From positions 91,431,529-91,495,528 of the forward strand of contig CM043959.1 of the NCBI GenBank assembly GCA_014529385.2: 64,000 nucleotides of DNA, read 5' to 3'. The stretch comes from Adiantum capillus-veneris (taxonomy: Eukaryota > Streptophyta > Polypodiopsida > Polypodiales > Pteridaceae). Position numbers and translations under genes: made by a program. Of this stretch, positions 44,287-56,480 are shown piece by piece (the first letter of the stretch is position 1; each line of letters starts with the position of its first letter). The notes under the pieces were generated by a model, which worked only from the letters and a program-made list of their open reading frames with translations, was not told the DNA's origin and did no database searches.

Positions 44287-45718
44287 GGTATCATTTTCAC
44301 GAAGAACAGATATGCATCTGGTACATCATCATCTACCCCTTTTGGTGGTTCTTCTGATATAATCCTTGACAAATGATCTGCTCTTTGATGAGTGGTGCCC
44401 TTTTTCACAACTACAGTGAAATCAAATTCCAAAAGAATGATGAACCATCTCACTATTCTTCGTGTGTTGCATGGCTTGTGGACCAAGTACAATAAGCCTT
44501 GGTGGTCCACAAAGAACACAAATTTGTTAGCTAATAGGTAATGTCTATACTTTTTTAACAGCATAGATCATTCATAATTCTTCCTTTTGGTGATTGTATA
44601 GTTTTTCTCTGTCATATTCAATTGTCTACTAGCATAAGAAATAGGAAAATCAATTTTCCCGTCTCCTGGTTGAGTTAATATACACCCAATGGCAAAATTG
44701 GAAGCATCTACATGTATGTGGAATATCTTATTCCAATCTGGTCCTTTCAATATTGGAGCTAAAGTGAGAGCTTGCTTAAGCTTCATGAAGGATTCTTCAC
44801 ACAAATCCGTCCATTCAAAGAGTGTAATCAAGCTATACATGGGTTTTGCAATTATAGCGTACATGTAAATGAATCTTCTGTAATATCCACAATGTCCCAT
44901 GAAAGCTTGAACCCCTTTGACTGTCGTGGGTCTAGGAAAATCAACAATAACATGAATTTTATCCATATCAATAGCTATGCCATTTTTAGACACTATATGT
45001 CCAATAATTTTTCCTTGTCTACCCATAAATGTGCACTTTTCAGGATTAAAGAAAATCCTATAAAGTCTACATTTTTTGAATACCTTTTTGAGGTGTTTTA
45101 AATTATCAGCCCGGGTTGATGAATGTACACATAGATCATCCATATATACTTCCAAGAAATTCCGAAGGTATTCCTTAAAAGCATGGCTCATCATCTTTGA
45201 AAGGTGGCAGGAGCATTAGTAAACCCAAAAGCCATAACTCGATAGGCAAAAATACCCCATTCAGTTGCAAAGGCAGTTTTATGTTGATCTTTGGGGTCAA
45301 CCAAAATTTGATTGTATCCCGAAAAGTCGTCTAAAAAGTTATAAGCTTCTTTTCCTACAACTCGTTCTAAAACATGCTCAGTGATTGGAAGAGGAAAGTT
45401 GTCTCTAATGGTACCTGCATTCACTTTCTTGAGATTGACACACACCCTTAATTTTCCATTTTTCTTGGGTACTACCACAATTGGAGACACCCAGTCTGTG
45501 TGTTCAATTTTTTAAATGAATTCGGCTTCCTTTAGCTTTTTAATCTCTTCTTTAATCTTCCTGGAAAATGTTTTATTATAAGTGTATGGCCTTTGTCTGC
45601 TTGGTTTCACATCATCTCTCATAGGTATGGTATGTTGACAGATTCCTGGATCAACACCCTTGAGATCTTTATAAGACCAAGCAAAGATATCTCGGTATTC
45701 TTTCAATAAGCTTAACAA
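44283..45718 (-). pseudogene. Element C reverse transcriptase and RNase H
   Basis: Frames 45718-45512 (RT lead-in), 45490-45191 (MSPIVVVPKKNGKLRVCVN to NAPATFQR), 45194-44568 and 44564-44283 together cover RT and RNase H. The catalytic box is intact here (EVYMDDLCVHSS), unlike in A. RNase H motifs: HVDASNFAIG and FVDHQGLL. Frame changes lie at about 45192 and 44566 and a stop near 45511. Domain order and sequence are those of A. Confidence 0.9.
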
Positions 45719-45764
45719 AAGCTCTTATTCTTCTTCCGTTAGGTCGTTTGCAATGTAGGCCGGT

Positions 45765-46717
45765 CTAGGCTCTTCTCCTGGTTTGGCCTTGTTTTCGTAG
45801 TTCCCTGAAAGGTTGTTCAACTATGATTTTTCGGTCTTGGAGAGTATATTTCTTGTAATAGGATGGAACACTCATTACATCTTTATCTTGCTCCTCATTG
45901 GTTTCCATTTCAGTTGTATATGTCTCCTTTAGAGCTTTCTTCAATTCTTGATACTTCTTTCTTCGTTCAACTCGTGTCATGTTTGAATCCTTGTCCTGGT
46001 ATTTAGATTTTTCTTGAGTTTCCTTTCTCATTTTCTTAACATTTTTTATATTTCCTGCTTTTCATTTAAAAGATATCTACCAATGATTTTGTCTTTGACA
46101 CAATCATATGTGTCTATTTGCATAAAAAACTGTGTTCTACTTGACACTGATGGCATAGGTCTAGATTTCAAGTTTCTTGTGTCTCTTTTTCTTCTATACC
46201 ATTTCTATCTTCTCGGTTTCTGGTTGGGAAAGTCAAAAACTTTTCCTCCCCTCCTTGCATGAGCAGTTTAGCTCTCACATGTTCTTTTTCTAACCCCGAA
46301 TCATCTGAGGTAGCTGAATATTCTTCTAACTCATTTGTTGCATCATAGTAGAGGTCTGAAAAGACTTGTTGAGCTTTCATCAAGTCCTTGGATTCTTGAA
46401 TTTTGTCTTCAATGTGAAGGGTTGAGATCATTTGTATGGGAATTATGTCATAGCTATCCTCATTGAAAAATTCCATAGGCATACACGTATTTACACATGC
46501 ATCCATTATTGCTAAAATTTGAGTCCACTCAAATGGCTCAAACAAATGCTCCGGAAAGGGTTCAGGTACATAGGCTTCATCTATGCAATCCCTTTCTAAG
46601 ATACATTCTTCTCGTTTTAAACTCCCGTTTTCTGAGGCTTTGTACATCCAAATAGGTGTGTCTTTGTTCAACCAAGATGGAAGCTTAGTTTCAACCGAAG
46701 AGACCGAGTCAAATTCT
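45765..46717 (-). pseudogene. Element C protease C-terminal half and protease-RT linker
   Basis: Frame 46671-46168 carries SLKREECILERD, EPFPEHLFEPFEWTQI, as in B. It then continues beyond B's end (STLHIEDKIQESKDLMKAQQ) into an acidic linker. Frame 46031-45765 is the basic linker before RT. The catalytic DSGA part is missing, removed with the adjacent linker at the F insertion (46718). Confidence 0.8.
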
Positions 46718-47846
46718 TGTCATAATAACTAATATCTAATTCTCCTAAATGATTTTCTCATGTTAAACTGATCATTTAATAAGGGGTAGTACCAGGGGAG
46801 AAAAAGCTAGATTATTAGTAAGGCTAGTAGACTGGTCACAGTAGGGGGCCCACAGTAGGGATCCAAAGGGGTACCATCTGCAGAAGAGCAATGTGCAATG
46901 TGTAATGAATGGGCTCTAAAGACCTTAGGGTTCAGCCCATTAAGACTTCCAAAAGGTTAAGTTCCAAATTTTCAAAGTGTAAGTCCAATGGTTAAATGTT
47001 AATGGAATTGGATGCTTTGTGTGTGTACAAAAGTCCAAACAGCTAGAGGACAGATTAGAGGGCGAGCTGGGAAGATGATAGAGCTTGTGAAGTGACTAGA
47101 CACACACACACACACACACACACACACAACACACACACACACACACACACAACTCATGTGTAGAGCAATAAATTCATCTCCTTCTCCAAGCTTTAATGAA
47201 AAGCTCATCTCCTTCTCCAAGCTTTGATGGAAAGCTCATCTTCTTCTCCAAGATTTGAGAATGGAGGCTTACACCAACAACTCTTGGATATGGAATGTAA
47301 ATCCAACCAAGAGCCAAGCTTCAATGCCATGTTTCTCTCCTCTATTATCTAATTACTAAGCTAAGCTAAGCTACAAGAGTAATTAAGTGAGGAAATACTT
47401 CTTTCTCGTAAGAATACTCCTTCTTCCTCTATATCTACTCTCATACCCTGCTAGCTCTCACCATCTTCGAAGGTGTGTGAGGTCTTGGGTCTGAGACCAA
47501 CGAGGAATTGATGTTATGTGTTATCACGTGTAAGTTTGGTGCATGAAGCTTCCATCTTCATAGCACCAACGAGTTTTTACCAAGGAACAGAAAGAATTGT
47601 ATTGTACAAAGTTTCTCTTAATGGGAGAAGCTATAATACAAATGCCAAATGGAGGGGGGACCGGTCCATGTAAATCCGGTCCTTAATAGTTGTCAATTGT
47701 TCTATTTCTCTCCCTCTTTCAAGTATTGTTATGCCAAACTAATTAGGTGTTATGCTAATGTTTCTATCTCCAACCAAGCACTCTTTTAGGCTCATTAGGA
47801 ACTTCTCTTAATGAAATGCTCACTATGTTAAGTTATTTTCCGCTAT
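46718..47846 (+). repeat. Family F LTR, shorter variant
   Basis: It starts TGTCATAATAAC, directly after element C protease sequence, and ends near TTCCGCTA. It is homologous to the other F LTRs at both ends (AATGATTTTCTCAT.TTAAACT; CTCTTGGATATGGAATG.AAATCCAACCAAGAGCC) but lacks their central tandem repeats and carries an (AC)n tract (47100-47152). TGGTATCAGAG follows at 47879. Confidence 0.75.
47100..47152. repeat. (AC)n microsatellite
   Basis: About 26 AC units with one interruption. Confidence 0.95.
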
Positions 47847-47878
47847 TTACAAGCTTTATAGACCATTAAATGTTACAT

Positions 47879-47890
47879 TGGTATCAGAGA
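47879..47890 (+). promoter_or_regulatory. Family F primer binding site (first)
   Basis: TGGTATCAGAGA matches the complement of the plant initiator tRNA-Met 3' end (TGGTATCAGAGC) in 11 of 12 positions, about 32 bases after the LTR end. Confidence 0.75.
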
Positions 47891-48047
47891 TATCGGTTTC
47901 TCTTTTCTTGCTCAAGAAGAGAGGTCCTCAAGCTTGCTACAAATGGTTGGTATTATTAATTGCATGAGGGTAAGTAGAATAGGGATTTATTATCCTTGAG
48001 GTGCGCCTGCTTCGTGCAGTTAACGGGGTATCACCGTCGAGAGCTAT

Positions 48048-49630
48048 TGTCATTAAATATATAATATCTAACCAACCCAAATGATTTTCTCATATTAAAC
48101 TGATCATTTAATATGGGATAATAAATGGGAACAAGGGTTAGAATATAGACATGTGCTTACGGATCTATCTCAACACGGGGCCAATGGTAAAGGGGCCCAA
48201 ATGAGAGATGGTCTGTCAAAGAGCGGTTAACTAATGAAGCTTAAAAGACCTTAGGGTTAGCTTCATTAAAGACCTCCAATGGTTAGTGTTAAAAGTCCTT
48301 TAACCTTAAGCAAGCTAGGGTTGTGCTTGAGATGGGAACCCGACCTAAACTTAGGCAAGCTAGGGCTGTGCTTGAGGTGGGACTCCGACCTAAACTTAGG
48401 CAAGCTAGGGCTGTGCTTGAGGTGGGAACCCAACCTAAACTTAGGCAAGCTAGGGTTGTGCTTGAGGTGGGAACTCCACCTAAGGTGCTTGTCATGCTTG
48501 ATGACTAAGGTACTTGCACATTTAATGAGGAAGTTGCTTGAGAAGCTTCCTATGCATGGTGGGTAAGATGCTTAAGTAAAAAAGAAGAGAACCTACTCAC
48601 TTAATGAGGAAGTTGCTTGAGAAACTTCCTATGCATAAAAATCTCAAAGTTAGGGGAATTCTAAAAGAGCACATGGGACACGTGTCAGACTCTCACTAAG
48701 CTTAACCACATGGTGTGCTTGAATGCTATTGGTTGGGCTAAAGAGGGGTCCAATGAGGTTCTACTTCCATCTAAAAAATATCTAGATATTTTCAAGCTCT
48801 CTCTCTCTAAGGGGTAAGGAGGACACTTGTCAAAAGACTACCCATGTACTTGACTGCATGCTACATGTGATTGGCCAGGGGGAGAGGGGTCCAATGAGCT
48901 TGCAGCATGTGGAAAAGTCTCCACTCGCCCAAAGCAAGAAGGGGGGGTGCTAGGGGGATATACACCATCACACACACTCATTTGAGACACCATTCTCTCT
49001 TAGTGAAAGTTGAGGAACACCACCTCCTTCTCCAAGCTTGTGAGAGTGAAAGCCTACACCAACACTCTTGGCTATGGAATGCAAATCCAACCAAGAGCCA
49101 TGATTCAATGCTTAAGCTTGTCATCTTCTCCATCTCCATTACTATGCTATTATGTATTATAGCAAGAAGAGTAATGATAAGTGAGGAACTACTTCTTTCT
49201 CCTATGGAATGTTTCTTCTTCCTCTTCCCTATCCTCATTCCCTGCTAGGTCTCTCCACCTTCGAACCTGTTTGAGGCCTTAAGATAGTTAATGCTTTCTT
49301 CAAGTTTATGTTATGTTTGTGATGCATGAAGCTTTCCATCTGCATTGCATCACCTAGGTCACAAGGAACACAAAGATTGTATTGTACCAAGTCTCTCTTG
49401 ATTAGAGAAACTATAATACAAATGCCTATTGGAGGGGGGACCGGCTCCATATGGATCTGGTCCTCAACTATTGTCATGTTATCTAAACTCTCTCTCTCTC
49501 TTGAAAAAGTATTGTTCATGCCAAGTTAACTAAGTACCATGTCTATGTTGCTACCATCAACTAAGTTCACCCGCTATGCTCACAAAGTAATCTCTTAAAA
49601 GTGCTTCACCTAATTTCCTAATTCCGCTAC
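48048..49630 (+). repeat. Family F LTR, long variant
   Basis: It starts TGTCATTAAATA and ends near TTCCGCTAC; closely similar to the solo LTR at 36059-37669. Only about 200 bases of internal sequence separate it from the preceding F LTR. It contains four 45-bp repeats at about 48310-48490. Confidence 0.8.
48310..48490. repeat. 45-bp tandem repeat, four copies, inside F LTR
   Basis: Unit AAGCTAGGGTTGTGCTTGAG... with small changes. It creates spurious 15-residue protein repeats on both strands. Confidence 0.9.
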
Positions 49631-50555
49631 TTCCAAAGTTCATAGGCAATTTCCATTACATTGGTATCAGAGCATTTGGTTTCTCTTTTCTTGCTTAACA
49701 AGAGAGGTCCTTAAGTAGCCTATTAATGGTTGATTTTGTTAATTATATTAGGGTAAGTGGGACTGGGATCTATTATCGGTTTTGTTGAGCCCACTATGTG
49801 GGATATGGTGCACACCTTGGGAGCTTTGGACTTAATAATGGAGTCTTTTTAGACTTGCCTATGGCTTTACCATTATTGAGCCATAAGAAGTCCGAAAGGA
49901 GCTATCGCTTGACAACTTCGCTATGTTAGACTCACTCCACTACTCTCTATAAGTAACCAATTCGAGCCATGGATGTAGATGCTTAAGTGCCTATTTTCAA
50001 AGGCTAAGAGGAGTAGCAACTAAGGTTTTGAATTTCCAAAGCATACACTAAGTAAACACATAAGTTTAATTAGCATGGCTGACAATAATCAAGAGAGGAG
50101 AATGAACATTGATAACTTTTGATTTTTCACATGAAGGTGACAATGATGATGCTCCCATGTTTGTTAATTATCTTGTCACTAGATTGCAACAAGCTATGGG
50201 AAACCCCACTTTGCAAGCCGAATCTACTTAACAACTTCGTGCTTATGGGATTTCCTTTCCTCTCCAAGAGGAGAGAGAGCTTACAAGGCCTCTTGAAGAC
50301 ACCCCCAACAAAAGAAGACTCTCTCCCATACGAGAGGAGGAATCCAAAGATCAAGAAAGCAATGAATCCCTAAATTCCTCTGAAGATGTGGCTCCATGAA
50401 GAAGGAGGACTAAACGATCGCTAACTCCTCTCAAGAGGAAACGGTTAACCCATAGTCCTTCTCCTCATCACTCCAAAAGGGAAGAGAGGAAACCAAGGAA
50501 GAAAAGGGCAAGAAAGAGGTCACCCTCTTCTCCTTCTTCTTCACCTTCCTCCTCT
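49631..50555 (+). mobile_element. Family F internal fragment with primer site
   Basis: The primer site TGGTATCAGAGC is at 49662-49673, followed by a leader. An ATG at 50074 begins MADNNQERRMNIDNF, which runs into stops. A later basic segment rich in Arg, Lys and Ser (50400-50550; RRTKRSLTPLKRKR in one frame) might be the remains of a Gag. The fragment ends abruptly at about 50555, joined to element C gag sequence. There is too little to assign copia or gypsy; the tRNA-Met primer is used by both. Confidence 0.65.
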
Positions 50556-51557
50556 ACCTTTTGTTTTTCCAGCATCTCTAGAGTAATTCTTACCAAATTT
50601 TGATAAGCTTCAAGCTTAGCTGTTTCCATATCTGGAGAAGGATAGTTTTTCTATTTGTTTTCCATGTTTTGGCATGCTTTAAGTCTTGCTTGGTAAGCTT
50701 CCAAAGCTACATTGATTGGCTCAAAAATTTTGTCTACCAAAATTGATCCTCCAGATTTCACGGTGGTTTCCTTGATTTTACTTCTAGTTTCTTTCACTTT
50801 TTCCTGGAATAATTTCTTTGCTTTCTCTTCGATTTCAACCCTTTGTTTATGTTTTCTCATCTCATACCTTTTGCTTTTGCTTCTTTTGGTCTTTTGAGAG
50901 GAAATTTTAGTATTCTCCGAATCATCAGAGGAGTCATGTTTCTTTTTCTAAGCTTGGGCTCTGGTGATTACCTTGATTGGAACAATCGGTTCACTCTTAG
51001 ATGAGCTACTAGGTATCACTTGGACTGCGTTCACTACTGTTTTACCCTTGTTTAAAGAATTTTTTGGACAATCTTCAGGGAAGTGTCCTCCCTTTTTGCA
51101 ACATTGTATACAAAAAGCTTCAACTGGCTTAATGTTCTTGTAAGGCTCTGACATTCATTTTTCCAATGATCATCTGCACCATAGTTATGACAGTTTCCAG
51201 TTCTTGGCTTAATCATGGGTCTTACCATCAGAGGTCTAACACCTTGATTAGCTACACAGTAAGCTCTGGTGTAGTATAAGTCACAAGTTCTTCCATTAGT
51301 CGTGGATGTGAATTATACCAATCTCCTTCTACCATTACTGTAGATGGACTAGGCTCAACATAGGGTGTAATAGGCACTAGTACTTGTTCATCTATAACTC
51401 CCTCTGAATGCATATACTTTACAAGCACTGCATTATTTCCAGGATATGGAGGTTGTTGACTCGGTTGAGGTCTTTCCATACCCATCCGTGGTCTTTGGGT
51501 TGGGGCCATATTCGGCTGATATCTGTACATGGGTTGTCCTTGTGGCCTCATAGACAC
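50556..51557 (-). pseudogene. Element C Gag nucleocapsid and linker
   Basis: Frames 51557-51252 (Pro/Gln-rich, MYRYQPNMAPTQRPRMGMER as in B) and 51154-50948 (CIQCCKKGGHFPEDC knuckle, then VIPSSSSKSEPIVPIKVITR) correspond to B 29175-28501. The knuckle between them is broken by a frameshift near 51155. Frame 50860-50651 is the start of the linker with a single copy of the segment duplicated in B. It is cut at 50555 by the F block. Confidence 0.75.
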
Positions 51558-52250
51558 GTATTGAACATTCCCATCATACTTTGGTCGGTAATAGCACTCA
51601 TTGATCTCATGGTTGGTCTATTTTTCCTCAATTGCACACCATTTCTGCAGCCTAATTGGTTGTCTCTGTTGAGGTATCCCTTGCCTTGGTCCCCCATAGA
51701 TGATTTTTGCATGTTATTCATCATGTCATTCATCCTTTTGAGCATGTCTTCTATGGCTGTAAGCGGTGCTGCAGCAGCAGCCGTTCCCACTTGTGCTGGT
51801 TTGGTGGATGTTTTTTTCTCACTTTGATTATCCTTAGGGATATCTTCTTCATTGAAAATATCACAACTATCCCCTAAGTCAATAGCATCTGACACACACT
51901 CTTCTAGGGTCATATGTTTCTTGCTATACAGTATAGCATGAAGTTCTTTGTTTAGCAGTCTCTCTAGAAACAATGATACTAGTCTTTCTTCTGTAGGTAT
52001 TTCTAGTTCTAGGCATCTTGCAATGTATTGTTTCATTCTAGTTGCACAATCCCTAACTGACTCACGTTGTTTCTATTTGAAGCTGTAGATTTGAGCTACC
52101 ATATTATGTTTGATTCCCATTTTGGAACATGCAGCTACAAATCCTTGAGCTAATGTATTTAAGTCCATGATTGACCTCGGTGGAATGTTTTGGAACCATG
52201 TCAATGCTTTTCCTTCTAATGTCATTCCAAATCCCTCGAATCGAGTATGG
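51548..52250 (-). pseudogene. Element C Gag capsid region
   Basis: Frame 52036-51548 contains MKQYIARCLELEIPTEERLV, FLERLLNKELHAILYSKKHM and AIDLGDSCDIFNEEDIPKDN, the retrotransposon gag helical core as in B. A stop near 52075 separates it from the upstream helices (52250-52080). The role is particle assembly. Confidence 0.75.
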
Positions 52251-52253
52251 AAA

Positions 52254-52949
52254 TCAAATATGTTCGGCTCTTAACTCTTGTTTAAAGCTTGCTAAGTGGT
52301 CATATGGATCCCCAGATCCACTGTATTTTTTGACCCATTTTTGGAAACCAGTTGGTCTGACGCGTCTATTTGGTTCAACTCCCGATCTCCTGGCAGTTGG
52401 TCTTGTTCCGAGTCCTTCAAACCAGTCTATTGGAAATAGTGACTCATGTAGCCCTGGACTGGCTTTAGTGTCCCCCGGTTTTCTTTGTGATGAGGTAATT
52501 TTTTGTTTTTTAACATTACTCTCAAAAAATCTCTCATGGAGTTCATCTCTTGGAATAGTTTCTGGTCCTTGTCCCAATATCCAATCCCTTATGGAGTACC
52601 CTTGGTATTTGGTTTGTTCCACCTCCTCAAGACTCATCATAACAAAGTTATTGCTATAACAATCCCTAAATAGGTAGGCTGGTAGATTTTCTAAACACTT
52701 GTCTTTGATTTTGAAGATATAGATGATCTTCATGGGTGTTAACTGTCCTGATTTGGCATGAGAAGTCCATAGAAGATTTTTGACGTTTCTATCCTCCCAA
52801 CAATAGACTCCGATCCTAGGATTATCGGTACTAAGTCATTTCAAAGGCTTCAAATAAACTTGATAGTATCCCTCGAATTCTAAAGTCGGTGGTCCTTCTT
52901 TTGCTGACATATCTGGAATTATGGTATTTATTTCTAACCCCCATTTGTC
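52254..52949 (-). pseudogene. Element C Gag N-terminal domain, second half
   Basis: Frame 52733-52254 has MKIIYIFKIKDKCLENLPAY, EEVEQTKYQGYSIRDWILG and GWPTGF-like linker sequence, matching B 30260-29933. Upstream (52949-52740) the reading continues in broken frames and is cut at the copia target site TTGTC (52945-52949). Confidence 0.75.
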
Positions 52950-53146
52950 TGTTGGGATTCAGGCCAACTGGCCGGACATCCCACTTAGTACTAGCCCATC
53001 TACTAACTTAATTATGTATACACTTATTCTTTAATTACAGCAGAAAGAGGAGATAACAGGATAACATTGTTGTGCGCTCCACCCAAAGCAGGTCTCTCTC
53101 TCTGCTCTTGCACTTGCACTCGCACACGCTTCCCGCGACACCTTCA
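52950..53146 (+). repeat. Element G 5' LTR
   Basis: 197 bp, TGTTGGGATTC...CACCTTCA, with a short CT microsatellite near 53094. Confidence 0.95.
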
Positions 53147-53148
53147 GT

Positions 53149-53160
53149 TGGTATTAGAGC
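53149..53160 (+). promoter_or_regulatory. Element G primer binding site
   Basis: TGGTATTAGAGC, two bases after the LTR; initiator tRNA-Met complement with one change. Confidence 0.9.
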
Positions 53161-54268
53161 AGGGTTTGTGCTTGCCATTTTCGCATCCGCGCACGTGCGC
53201 ACTTTCAAAAGTGCAAATAGGTTTTTGATTTTGGCATCGATAAACTCAGCGTTCCGAAAGCATTTCCAGCAGCTGTCGTGTAGTTTTCCCCCCCTTTCGA
53301 AGTTGTTCATGCAGTCGAAAGCTTCATCCGAGCTACGCTTCAGGAGTTGTATTTTTCAACTCCACTTTTGCTACAGCCTACAGGACACAGGTGCAGGTTG
53401 TTCAAAGAGTATTTTGGGATGGTATATAACCGTTTTATGGCTATTATGTGCTATTGAGACGGTGTTTATGGGCTGATTAGGAGCACTTTTTGGCATCGAC
53501 ATTGTCTTGAGTTTTTCAGGCATCCATCTCCTCACAGGTTCTTGCATACATGCAGGACATCCAGGTTTCTTACAGGTTGCACTGTTTAGCATCAACACAG
53601 ATTTCAGTGGGAGTATTTGATGCGAATATGCATTGTTTTGGCGCTTTTGATAGTGCGTGAGCTCTTTTGAGAGCGGTTTTTACTCTCTGCAGGGATTTGT
53701 TTATTGATTGCACATTTTGTTTGGCACCTGTTTGAGCATGTATACTACACCTTGCAGTATTGTTGACAGTGGATGTACGTTGAGTTGCGGAAACTGCCAT
53801 ATGTACCTTTTGTGGAGCGGATTTGGCTTGTTTCTGGCAGTATCGACCGTTTCTGAGACTCGGTTTGGAGGCCTTTCTCAGACTGGACTGGTTTCTTGTC
53901 TGCCTAACCTTTTGTGAGGGTCAGTAGCGTGAGGTTTACTTGAGCTAGGGGATTCTCGAATGTTGAGATCCTTTCGGTGATACAGGTTGCTGGAGTACCC
54001 CTTTTTCGTGGCCTCGCCATAGGACATGTATAGAGAGGGCTAGGTGCATTTGACGCCGTGTTGGCAGTCTTGGGTCAGCTTTTGACTTTTTATGCACAGT
54101 TGGTGGTTGATGCGCTTGTCTTATGCTCTGAGAGCATTACTTTTTATGCGTTACTGATCTCTTGTGACAGTTTTGGATTGAGATTTTGTGAGTTTTTCTG
54201 GGGAAACTCTACCAAATTTATTCCAGAATTTCTAGTGTTTATCGCCATATTATCTTTAGCTTGCAGCC
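53161..54268. other. Element G leader without gene
   Basis: These 1.1 kb between primer site and gag carry no supported coding frame. Confidence 0.6.
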
Positions 54269-55251
54269 ATGCCATCTAGTGGTGAAAAGGATATTTACAA
54301 TATCCAGAAATTTGATGGGACGAATTTTGCTATTTGGATAGAGCAGATTCAAGATGTTCTTATACAAAAAGGAAAGCTGGATCCTATCATGGAGCGCCCA
54401 GAGGGCGAGTATACAGATGTTGAATGGGAGAAACTTGATGCTAAGGCTAAATCTACCCTCCGTTTGCATTTGGACGAATCTGTGTACTTTACTATTGTTG
54501 GAGAAAGAACTGCTAGAGATGTATGGGATAAGTTGTGTTGCAGTTATGAGAACAAAAGTTCCACTAATAAGGTTTTCTTGATGAAGAAGCTGTTTGACCT
54601 TTGTATGAAGGAAGAGGGCACTATTTCTACTCACATTACTGAGTTCAATATCATTTTCACTCAGTTCACCACTCAAGGTTTGGTCTTCGATGAGGAAATC
54701 AAATGTATATTCTTGCTATGTAGTTTACCCTCGTCTTGGGATACGTTTTGTATTGTGATTAGCAACTCAGCACCTGGTACCGGTCTATTGTACAATGACA
54801 TCCTTGGGAGTCTGCTTACCGAGGAGATTCGCAGGAAATCTCTCAAAGGCAATAAGGATCGTGATGCGTATGTTGCTAGTGATAGACATAGGGGTCACAC
54901 TCAAAATCGTGCCAAAAGCAAGGAGCGGGGGGCTCACACTGTAAGTCTCGGGGTTCTATGTGTAATGTCGAGTGCTATCACTGCCATAAAAAAGGGCATG
55001 TGAAGAAGGATTGCAGGAAATGGCAGCAAAGCAAGAAGGATAAACAATCCGGCGAAACTTCTAAGTCTGATGATTCAAACAAGGGCAAAGAAAAGTTAGA
55101 GGAGATCAATGTGCTAGAGCCTTCAAATGCTCCTATTGTAGAGACTCTTCCAGTGGTTGTTATGCCACTTACCTCTGACGTATTGGTCTTCACAGCAGAT
55201 CTACCTGTCGAGGCTCTTGTTACAGAAGATGTGCAGTATCCACAGAATTGA
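54269..55251 (+). pseudogene. Element G Gag
   Basis: The ATG at 54269 starts MPSSGEKDIYNIQKFDGTNF, followed by the copia Gag helical domain (DVLIQKGKLDPIM, STLRLHLDESVYF, LLCSLPSSWDTF). A frame change near 54950 leads to the zinc knuckle CYHCHKKGHVKKDC (CX2CX4HX4C) at about 54970-55015 and a Lys/Ser-rich tail. Apart from this frameshift, the Gag is well kept compared with pol. Function: particle formation and RNA packaging. Confidence 0.88.
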
Positions 55252-56480
55252 TAGTAGATTCTGGTGCGAGTTTCCATGTGACACCACACAGAGAGTGGTT
55301 CTCTACTTATTCTCACTCTTGTGGCAAAGTCAGACTTGGTGATGCTTATAAACTAGACATTGAGGGTGTCAGAAACGTCAAATTGCATCTAAGGAATGGC
55401 ACACATTTTCTTTATGTAATGTCAGACATGTGCCCAAGTTTACTAAAAGCTTGATTTTTGTTGGTCAGCTTGATGATTTGGGCTACAACACCACATTTGG
55501 TATTGGTTCGTGGATAGTACGCAAAGGTAATCTTATTGTACTCGGAGATCAGAAGCATGATACCTTGTATTCCATGCATGTGTTAGATGTTGGTCATGAT
55601 TACATGTCTATAGCCGAGTTGCCGTCTACTGAGTTGTGGCATTGGCGGCTAGTTCATATTAGCCAAAAAGGAATGAGAACTCTGACTTGTTTTGGCTACT
55701 TACCTGTCTTGTCTTATGTTGACTTTTTGTTTGTGAGCACTGTATCTATGGAAAACAGACTAGGTCCGTGCACTTACCATTGGGTCAAACGAGAGCTGAA
55801 CCTCTAGATTTAGTACATAGTGATGTTTGTGGTCCTATGTCACCAAATCTCTAGGGGGGGCAGCTATTTTGTGACATTCATAGATGACTCTACTCAAAAG
55901 GTGTGGGCATATCCTTTGAAACATAAGGATCAAGTTCTTCCTGTGTTCCAAAATTTTTGTAGAACTCGTTGAGAATCAGTCTGGCAAGAAACTCAAGAGG
56001 TTGCGGACTGACAACAGTGGAGAGTATGTCTCCAAGGAGTTTGACAATTTTTGTGCTTAAAGGGGGATTAAAAGGCAGTTTACTGCACCATACCCACCAG
56101 CTCAGAATGGAGTTGTTGAGCGCATGAATTGTACGATTCAGGAAAGAGTCACAGCCATGCTTTCTAGAGAAAATCTCACACAAGGATTTTGGGCAGAAGC
56201 CGTCTTGACTCCAGTGCACATTATAAATCGTTCGCCTAGTACGCCATTGAATTATGAGATTCCAAAAGAGTTATGGTATAAACGTAAGCCCCACTATGAC
56301 CATTTACGTGTTTTTGGTTGTGAAGCTTATGCTCACGTGTCTAAACAACTTTGACAAAAGTTAGAGCCAAAGTCACACAAATGTATTTTCATTGGATATG
56401 GTGCAGATGGAGAGATAGGATATCGTCTCTGGCACCCATAATCTTGTCGAGTCATCCGTAGTTCAGATGTGATCTTCAAT
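55248..56480 (+). pseudogene. Element G protease and integrase
   Basis: Protease: IVDSGASFHVTPHREWF at 55251-55305, the copia-type active site. Integrase zinc part: WHWRLVHISQKGMRTL near 55636 and, in another frame, a CX2C-GKQ segment near 55735. Core: SDVCGPMS near 55820, RLRTDNSGEY near 56003, and ERMNCTIQERVTAML with the catalytic Glu near 56118. Stops at about 56058, 56352 and 56440 and at least three frameshifts interrupt it. Confidence 0.85.

Noticed and set aside
48279-48566. ORF with perfect 15-residue repeats (LGKLGLCLRW)
   Set aside because: It arises from the 45-bp tandem repeat in the F LTR; repeats are open in several frames on both strands.
49326-49529. ORFs within F LTRs (also 37036-37275 and 48907-49248)
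   Set aside because: Similar ORFs recur only because the LTRs are homologous; they have no domain and lie inside LTR sequence.
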